From CANGYM01 sp044235825 (lineage in GTDB: Bacteria; Pseudomonadota; Alphaproteobacteria; JAJTHO01; CANGYM01): a stretch of DNA of 9,508 nucleotides. This document shows positions 6,206 through 9,508 of this stretch, piece after piece (position 1 is the first letter of the stretch; every line of letters starts with the position of its first letter). A program made the position numbers and the translations under genes. The stretch is taken from assembly GCA_044235825.1 (NCBI GenBank), contig JBIIHL010000050.1:1-9508 (forward strand), written 5' to 3'. The notes below the pieces were generated by a model. That model saw only the letters and a program-made list of their open reading frames with translations. It searched no databases and was not told the DNA's origin.

Positions 6206-7426
6206 ATGCATTATGAAGAATTCCACCGCATCAAACGGTTGCAGCCCTATGTGTTTGCAGAGGTCAATCGCCTGAAACTGGCGGCCCGTCATCGGGGGGC
6301 GGATATTATTGACTTTGGGATGGGCAATCCCGACAGCCCCATGCCCCCCCACGTGGTGGAAAAGATGATCGAGGTGATTTCGGATCCCAAAACCCATGGA
6401 TACTCGGTCTCTAAGGGGATTAAGGGCCTGCGTCGGGCCCAAGTGGCCTATTACCAACGTCGTTTTGGGGTATCGCTGGATGAAGACCAAGATGTTGTCG
6501 TCACCATCGGATCCAAAGAGGGCATCGCCAATCTGGCCCAAGCCATGACCAGCCCGGGGGATATCATTCTGGTGCCCAGCCCCAGCTATCCCATTCACCC
6601 TTATGGCTTTATGATTGCCGGTGGGGCGTTGCGGTATTTGGTGGTGCCTTTTGATTCCCCCAGCTATACCGACGTTTTTATGGACCAGCTGTCCCGCGCC
6701 GTGCAATTCAGCGTGCCCAAACCATTGCTGTTGGTCCTGAGTTACCCCTGCAATCCCACGGCGCAGGTGGTGGATTTGGATTTTTATAAAGAAGTCGTGG
6801 CCTTTTGCCGCAAACACGGGATTTATATTTTGTCGGATCTGGCGTACGCCGAGATTTACTTTGACGATAACAATCCCCCCCCGTCGGTGTTGCAGGTTGA
6901 GGGCGCCATGGACATTGCCATTGAGTTCACCAGCATGAGCAAAACCTACTCCATGGCCGGTTGCCGTATCGGCTTTGCAGTGGGGAATCGACATTTGATT
7001 GCGTCACTGGCGCGGATCAAATCCTATGTGGATTATGGGGCGTTTACGCCCATTCAGGTGGCGGCGGCCACGGCCCTGAACGGTCCCCAAGACTGCGTGA
7101 CCCAGATTCGGGCGTTGTATAAGGAACGCCGTGATGTCTTGCTGTCGGGCCTGAAGCAGGCCGGATGGGATGTTCCCGTGCCAGAGGCCAGCATGTTCGC
7201 TTGGGCCCCTATCCCTGAAAGCCATCGCCATTTGGGATCAGTGGCCTTTGCCAAGGATTTGTTGGAACATGCTGAGGTTGCCGTGGCCCCAGGTCTGGGG
7301 TTTGGGGAACACGGAGAGGGCTATGTCCGCATTGGTCTGGTGGAAAACGTCCACCGCATCCGCCAAGCCACACGGAACATTAAGCAGTATTTGAAACAAT
7401 CGCCCACCGTTCCCGAGGGGGTTTAG
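6206..7426 (+). CDS. alaC: AlaC-type aminotransferase (glutamate-pyruvate; often annotated LL-diaminopimelate aminotransferase)
   Basis: PLP-dependent class I/II aminotransferase of 406 residues, close in motif order to E. coli AlaC, which makes alanine from pyruvate and glutamate. Visible landmarks: HRIKRLQPYVFAEVNRLK at the N-terminus, IIDFGMGNPD (34-43), GYSVSKGIKGLR, VTIGSKEG, PSPSYPIHPYG, NPTAQ (N183), DLAYAEIYFDD (D211, Y214), SMSKTYSMAG with the PLP lysine at 246, and R254. Nothing essential in the motifs is missing. The ATG at 6206 fits the usual family N-terminus and has AAGG nine bases upstream. An in-frame GTG at 6182 has a better AAGAGGA at seven bases and would add eight residues. 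Relatives are often annotated as LL-diaminopimelate aminotransferase, so exact substrate is not certain. Confidence 0.9.
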   Translation: MHYEEFHRIKRLQPYVFAEVNRLKLAARHRGADIIDFGMGNPDSPMPPHVVEKMIEVISDPKTHGYSVSKGIKGLRRAQVAYYQRRFGVSLDEDQDVVVTIGSKEGIANLAQAMTSPGDIILVPSPSYPIHPYGFMIAGGALRYLVVPFDSPSYTDVFMDQLSRAVQFSVPKPLLLVLSYPCNPTAQVVDLDFYKEVVAFCRKHGIYILSDLAYAEIYFDDNNPPPSVLQVEGAMDIAIEFTSMSKTYSMAGCRIGFAVGNRHLIASLARIKSYVDYGAFTPIQVAAATALNGPQDCVTQIRALYKERRDVLLSGLKQAGWDVPVPEASMFAWAPIPESHRHLGSVAFAKDLLEHAEVAVAPGLGFGEHGEGYVRIGLVENVHRIRQATRNIKQYLKQSPTVPEGV

Positions 7427-7785
7427 CGAATCTTGCCAACCCCCATCAGGTACCGCCGTGCGCATTGGGTGGTGCCGTCCTCCATAATTTTGATATAATT
7501 GGCGGGCACGTTTTGCATCTGGCCGCTGCGGACGGTTTGGTCAAAGCTTTGATATTCTGTATAGGACATGTTTTGCTTGATATAAAAAAAGGTACATAGG
7601 CAATGTTTGTACCGGCCCTCTTTGGGGATATCCACGGCGTAGGGGATGGGTTGGCTCATACATTCCTGTACGTACTGTTGTTTCACCCGCTCAGGATAAG
7701 AATTCAACCCCGCCGACGCCGGCACACTGGACAAAAAAACAATCCACAGGGCGCACAGGCCCACCATCAAAACCACGCGATTCAT
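7423..7785 (-). CDS. Small secreted cysteine-containing protein
   Basis: A 120-residue protein of unassigned function. It has a clear signal peptide: MNR, a hydrophobic stretch about 4-20, then VPASA-G with likely cleavage after residue 25. The mature part has cysteines at 42, 62, 64 and 108. The pattern VQECMSQ...HCLCTFFYIKQNMSYTEYQSFDQ resembles small periplasmic proteins with a C-x-C motif followed by a short helix and an acidic/aromatic segment. Cys-11 lies in the signal peptide. The ATG at 7785 has AAGGGGA seven bases upstream and a good promoter at 7853-7881. Its stop overlaps the convergent alaC stop by 4 nt. The first eight codons and the whole upstream region are duplicated at 8268-8385 and 9283-9400. 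Confidence 0.75.
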   Translation of the reverse strand: MNRVVLMVGLCALWIVFLSSVPASAGLNSYPERVKQQYVQECMSQPIPYAVDIPKEGRYKHCLCTFFYIKQNMSYTEYQSFDQTVRSGQMQNVPANYIKIMEDGTTQCARRYLMGVGKIR

Positions 7786-7881
7786 CCAACAGTCCCCTTG
7801 CTACCGATGCTCTGCCCCCTTAAAGGCGCATCAAATTTATCATAAGTTATGAATTTTAGCGTGATTAGGGGGGGGTGTCAA
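7760..7881 (-). repeat. Promoter-start repeat, copy 1 (native-looking)
   Basis: The first of three direct copies (others at 8268-8385 and 9283-9400). Read on the minus strand it starts at the -35 box TTGACA and runs through the -10, a leader, the Shine-Dalgarno and the ATG into about the eighth codon of the secreted-protein gene. Copy 1 is the only one joined to a complete signal-peptide protein, so it is probably the parent. It differs from copies 2 and 3 at shared positions, for example the second codon AAT rather than CAT, and in a longer leader segment where the hairpin is less perfect. Confidence 0.88.
7853..7881 (-). promoter_or_regulatory. Promoter of the secreted-protein gene, C8 in spacer
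   Basis: TTGACA (7881-7876) and TAAAAT (7858-7853) are 17 bp apart. The spacer is eight C followed by TAATCACGC. The -35 is a perfect consensus match and the -10 matches at five of six positions. The predicted transcript starts near 7846, about 60 nt before the ATG at 7785. Confidence 0.7.
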
Positions 7882-7888
7882 CCTTGGT

Positions 7889-8293
7889 TCAAAAACCGAT
7901 TCCGGCTTTCGCGGGGATGACACGGTTAATAGAGGCGTCCTTAAGAGTTCTGGTGACCTCCGAACAACTTGGCGAGATTTGTGAGACCCTCTTGAATCCT
8001 ACCAGCACAAGTCTCCATAGTTTCACGGGCAACAGAACAGGCATTAGCAATAGCCCCCCCCCAGGTTTCTCTGAAGTCAAACCCAAATCTATCACAGTAA
8101 CATCTTTACCTTTCATAACTATGTCTAATATCTCGTCTTCCTGTTCTGGTGTTAACGGTGATGGTGTGGATGGTGTGCTCATACTGGACCAGTCTATTAA
8201 ATATTGAATAAAAAACACTGTACCATGATATTCATCCCCATGCCAGTCTTTTTTATTTCCCCCCACCCCCACCATCAAAACCACGCGATGCAT
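7889..8293 (-). CDS. Hypothetical small ORF driven by repeat copy 2, probably frameshifted at a G9 tract
   Basis: Not recognised. The open frame gives 134 residues. Residues 1-12 (MHRVVLMVGVGG) come from repeat copy 2, which also supplies promoter and Shine-Dalgarno. An internal ATG at 8182 opens the more protein-like part MSTPSTPSPLTPEQEDEILDIVMKGKDVTVIDLGLTSEKPGGG. After the nine G at 8054-8062 the frame continues as LLLMPVLLPVKLW and ends in RVIPAKAGI, the translation of a dispersed repeat arm. Adding one G (or removing two) gives a better continuation, AIANACSVARETMETCAGRIQEGLTNLAKLFGGHQNS, ending at a TAA at 7941-7943; from the ATG at 8182 that product would be 80 residues. So this is a damaged gene, a phase-variable gene or a base-calling error. 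The ATG at 8182 has no good ribosome site. Confidence 0.45.
   Translation of the reverse strand: MHRVVLMVGVGGNKKDWHGDEYHGTVFFIQYLIDWSSMSTPSTPSPLTPEQEDEILDIVMKGKDVTVIDLGLTSEKPGGGLLLMPVLLPVKLWRLVLVGFKRVSQISPSCSEVTRTLKDASINRVIPAKAGIGF
7899..7922. repeat. Lone arm of a GATTCCGG...GGGGATGAC dispersed repeat
   Basis: The segment GATTCCGGCTTTCGCGGGGATGAC has the look of the common dispersed palindromic repeats whose translation reads VIPAKAGI. Only one arm is present. Related GGATTCCGG / GGAATGAC borders occur in the MITE-like elements at 1688-1918 and 5886-6122, but the inner sequence differs. Probably a degraded copy. Confidence 0.5.
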
Positions 8294-8385
8294 CCAACAC
8301 TCCCCTTGCTACCGAGGCGCCCCCTTAAAGGCGCATCAAATTTATCATAAGTTATGGATTTTAGCGTGATTAGGGGGGGTGTCAA
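8268..8385 (-). repeat. Promoter-start repeat, copy 2
   Basis: A 118-bp direct repeat of 7760-7881, closer to copy 3 than to copy 1. On the minus strand it carries TTGACA, a C7 spacer, TAAAAT, a leader with a near-perfect stem (one mismatch in the arm), AAGGGGAG six bases before the ATG at 8293, and the codons MHRVVLMVG. The similarity with copy 3 continues about a dozen bases into a C-rich stretch on the + strand. Its outer border stops at the -35 box, about 32 bp before the divergent toxin-antitoxin promoter. Confidence 0.9.
8358..8385 (-). promoter_or_regulatory. Repeat copy 2 promoter, C7 in spacer
   Basis: TTGACA (8385-8380) and TAAAAT (8363-8358) are 16 bp apart; the spacer is seven C plus TAATCACGC, one C fewer than in copy 1. 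It is divergent from the toxin-antitoxin promoter and would transcribe the frameshifted small ORF. Confidence 0.62.
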
Positions 8386-8417
8386 TGGGGGGGGTGGGTT
8401 TTGGGGTGGCCATGCTC

Positions 8418-8460
8418 TTGACAATTCCATACATTTAATATAATGTAGAACTTATGGAAT
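8418..8460 (+). promoter_or_regulatory. Toxin-antitoxin promoter with overlapping palindromic operator
   Basis: TTGACA (8418-8423) and TATAAT (8439-8444) are both perfect consensus hexamers, with a short 15-bp spacer. A perfect 8-bp inverted repeat ATTCCATA / TATGGAAT (8424-8431 and 8453-8460) brackets the -10, and a second small one, ACATT / AATGT (8431-8435 and 8442-8446), lies inside it. Inverted repeats over the promoter are the usual binding site for autoregulation by an antitoxin or the toxin-antitoxin complex. That this antitoxin binds here is inference. Confidence 0.68.
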
Positions 8461-8476
8461 TTTCGGAAGGTTGCCA

Positions 8477-8743
8477 ATGTTCATGATCTCGTCGTCTGAA
8501 TTGCAAAAACATCTTGGGCTTTATCAGGACAAAGCCTTGCTGGAGCCCATTGCCGTGACACGCAACGGCAGGGAGCGCATCGTGATTTTATCCGCTGACG
8601 AATACCACCGCCTTAAAAAACAAGACAGACGCGCCTTGCCAGTAGAAATGCTCAGCGATGAGGATATCAAAGCCATTGGGGCCTCGGAAGTGCCTGCTGA
8701 ATATGCGTACCTTGATGAGGCATTCATGGTCAATCCTACGTAG
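8477..8743 (+). CDS. Phd/YefM-like antitoxin
   Basis: An 88-residue antitoxin-like protein. The N-terminal part MFMISSSELQKHLGLYQDKALLEPIAVTRNGRERIVILSADEYHRLKK has the Phd/YefM fold pattern: a helix that sets up the DNA-binding dimer, then the strand pair VTRNGRERIVILS and the EYxRLK helix. The acidic C-terminus (PVEMLSDEDIKAIG...EYAYLDEAF) would be the toxin-binding tail. The ATG at 8477 is chosen because GGAAGG ends six bases upstream; a TTG at 8471 and an ATG at 8483 are in frame but worse placed. The toxin gene follows after 9 bp. Expected role: neutralise the toxin and repress the operon through the palindrome upstream. Confidence 0.85.
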   Translation: MFMISSSELQKHLGLYQDKALLEPIAVTRNGRERIVILSADEYHRLKKQDRRALPVEMLSDEDIKAIGASEVPAEYAYLDEAFMVNPT

Positions 8744-8752
8744 GGGTTTTCC

Positions 8753-9193
8753 TTGTTCCTTCCCAAGCCTATTCCTGGTCTTGTTATTCCCTATGCGTAT
8801 CTCTGGTGGCATGAATATAACAATGGTGCCGAAGATGGCCGTAAGGTGCGTCCCTGCGTTGTCGTACTGAGTGTCGAAGAAAAAGATGGTACCACCAAAG
8901 TTACCGTCGCACCCATCACCCATCGATCCCCTGACAAGGCTAAAAGCACGGCTCTTGAAATTCCCCAAATGGTTAAAAACTATTTGAAACTGGATGACGA
9001 ACGCTCTTGGATCATCGTTGATGAAGTGAATCAGTTCATCTGGCCTGGTCCGGATGTTTGGCCCGTATCAAAAAACCCTCAAAACCCAAAGGCTTATGGC
9101 GTTTTGCCTCCCAAGTTATTTGGAATCCTTAAAAAAATGCTGCTGGATGTGGTGCAACGAAAAAAAATAAAATTCGTCAAACGAACCCCTTAA
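8753..9193 (+). CDS. PemK/MazF-like toxin
   Basis: A 146-residue protein of the PemK/MazF-like growth-inhibitor group, expected to cleave RNA. Landmarks are PKPIPGLVIPYAYLWWHE at the N-terminus, GRKVRPCVVVLSVEE (the basic segment that in MazF relatives includes a catalytic arginine), VTVAPITHRSP (with the conserved threonine region), and LDDERSWIIVDEVNQFIWPGPDVWPV. No ATG is available near the start; TTG at 8753 has AGGGG six bases upstream, and the protein reads MFLPKPIPG. A weak TTG start may help keep toxin output low. Placement behind a Phd-like rather than a MazE-like antitoxin is a mixed pairing. It appears intact, with no internal stop or lost motif seen. Confidence 0.85.
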   Translation: MFLPKPIPGLVIPYAYLWWHEYNNGAEDGRKVRPCVVVLSVEEKDGTTKVTVAPITHRSPDKAKSTALEIPQMVKNYLKLDDERSWIIVDEVNQFIWPGPDVWPVSKNPQNPKAYGVLPPKLFGILKKMLLDVVQRKKIKFVKRTP

Positions 9194-9260
9194 AAAACCC
9201 CTGCGAGTCCCCAGAGCGTCCTATGCCGACTGGGTATCGATGTGACACTGGGGTTTTTTT
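9192..9260. terminator. Bidirectional terminator after the toxin gene
   Basis: AAAAAACCCC (9192-9201) and GGGGTTTTTTT (9250-9260) form a stem that, read on either strand, ends in a T run. The roughly 48-nt interior can form a further stem (CCCAG with CTGGG). On the + strand it ends the toxin-antitoxin transcript immediately after the stop. On the minus strand it would stop the transcript from repeat copy 3 before it enters the toxin gene antisense. Confidence 0.6.
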
Positions 9261-9282
9261 CTGTCAAATTCCCCCCCCCACC

Positions 9283-9400
9283 CCCACCATCAAAACCACG
9301 CGATGCATCCAACACTCCCCTTGCTACCGATGCGCCCCCTTAAAGGCGCATCAAATTTATCATAAGTTATGGATTTTAGCGTGATTAGGGGGGGTGTCAA
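9283..9400 (-). repeat. Promoter-start repeat, copy 3
   Basis: The third direct copy, nearly identical to copy 2. The leader hairpin is perfect here: GATGCGCC (9329-9336) and GGCGCATC (9345-9352) with an 8-nt loop. AAGGGGAG lies six bases before an ATG at 9305. The frame reads MHRVVLMVGVGGGI and stops after 14 codons because of a G9 run (9271-9279 on the + strand). With one more G it would continue to 39 residues and end within the terminator at about 9191. It is followed on the right by sequence downstream of a tRNA. Confidence 0.9.
9373..9400 (-). promoter_or_regulatory. Repeat copy 3 promoter, C7 in spacer
   Basis: TTGACA (9400-9395) and TAAAAT (9378-9373) are 16 bp apart with the same seven-C spacer as copy 2. 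A transcript from near 9366 to the terminator at 9192 would be about 175 nt, carry the leader hairpin and encode only a very short peptide. Confidence 0.6.
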
Positions 9401-9484
9401 TCCACAACCACGTCAACAAACACCTCTCGGCCCTGTAACAGCCCCAAAGGGGAAAGACCACGTTTGAACGATCACAGGAAAGTC

Positions 9485-9508
9485 TGGTGCCGGTTAAGAG
9501 ACTCGAAC
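9485..9508 (-). tRNA. 3' end of a tRNA, cut by the window edge
   Basis: Read on the minus strand the last 24 bases give TTCGAGT as T loop, CTCTT as the 3' T stem, AACCGGC as the 3' acceptor strand, discriminator A and an encoded CCA. The acceptor 5' strand would be GCCGGTT. The anticodon lies outside the window, so the amino acid is not called. The 84 bp between this tRNA and repeat copy 3 (9401-9484) hold nothing I can identify. Confidence 0.8.

Noticed and set aside
6179..6994. 271-codon open frame on the minus strand
   Set aside because: Antisense shadow of alaC; same His/Gly-rich shadow composition and no domain signal.
8588..8968. 126-codon minus-strand frame across the toxin-antitoxin operon
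   Set aside because: It overlaps both toxin and antitoxin in antisense and has no recognisable features.
7760..9400. Integron-like cassette array with the 118-bp unit as attC
   Set aside because: One RYYYAAC-like core (ATCCAAC) is present near the start codon, but the matching GTTRRRY core at the other end is missing, there is no integrase in the window, and the unit is better explained as a promoter-start module.
7760..9400. CRISPR array
   Set aside because: Only three repeats, each near 118 bp, spaced 508 and 1015 bp apart with genes between them; no Cas genes.

Overview
The window looks like chromosomal DNA of an alphaproteobacterium with moderate GC and many small repeats. This rests on gene content and style: an MlaD (Mce) protein coupled to a DUF2155 protein (a mainly alphaproteobacterial family), TrkA, an AlaC-like aminotransferase, and a PemK-like toxin of a type I associate with alphaproteobacteria. 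Genus cannot be read from the sequence.

Layout. Positions 1-1538 (minus) hold most of an MsbA-type lipid flippase, cut by the window start. Positions 1539-1965 have no gene but hold a probable msbA promoter, a heptamer tandem repeat, a GC-rich hairpin and a 231-bp palindromic MITE-like element. purD (minus) follows and is divergent from an operon mlaD / DUF2155 / trkA (plus), with a 4-nt stop/start overlap between the first two genes. A minus-strand tRNA-Ala(UGC) converges on trkA. A second copy of the MITE-like element lies before alaC (plus). alaC converges, with a 4-nt overlap, on a small secreted cysteine-containing protein (minus).

From about 7760 to 9400 the window becomes accessory in character. 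A 118-122 bp unit occurs three times in direct orientation. It carries a sigma70-like promoter, a leader hairpin in the two later copies, a Shine-Dalgarno sequence, a start codon and about eight codons, all pointing left. Copy 1 is the native-looking start of the secreted-protein gene. Copy 2 drives an unrecognised small ORF whose frame is switched by a G9 tract. Copy 3 fires at the back of a toxin-antitoxin pair (Phd/YefM-like antitoxin, PemK/MazF-like toxin) that sits exactly between copies 2 and 3. Each copy has a run of 7 or 8 C in the promoter spacer, and copies 2 and 3 have a G run just after the start codon. The locus therefore resembles a duplicated, slippage-prone expression module. 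The 3' end of a tRNA (minus) closes the window.

The housekeeping genes serve the envelope (MsbA, MlaD, possibly DUF2155), potassium uptake (TrkA), purine synthesis (PurD) and alanine/amino-acid metabolism (AlaC). The most unusual content is the repeated promoter-start module and the paired changes between the two MITE-like copies.
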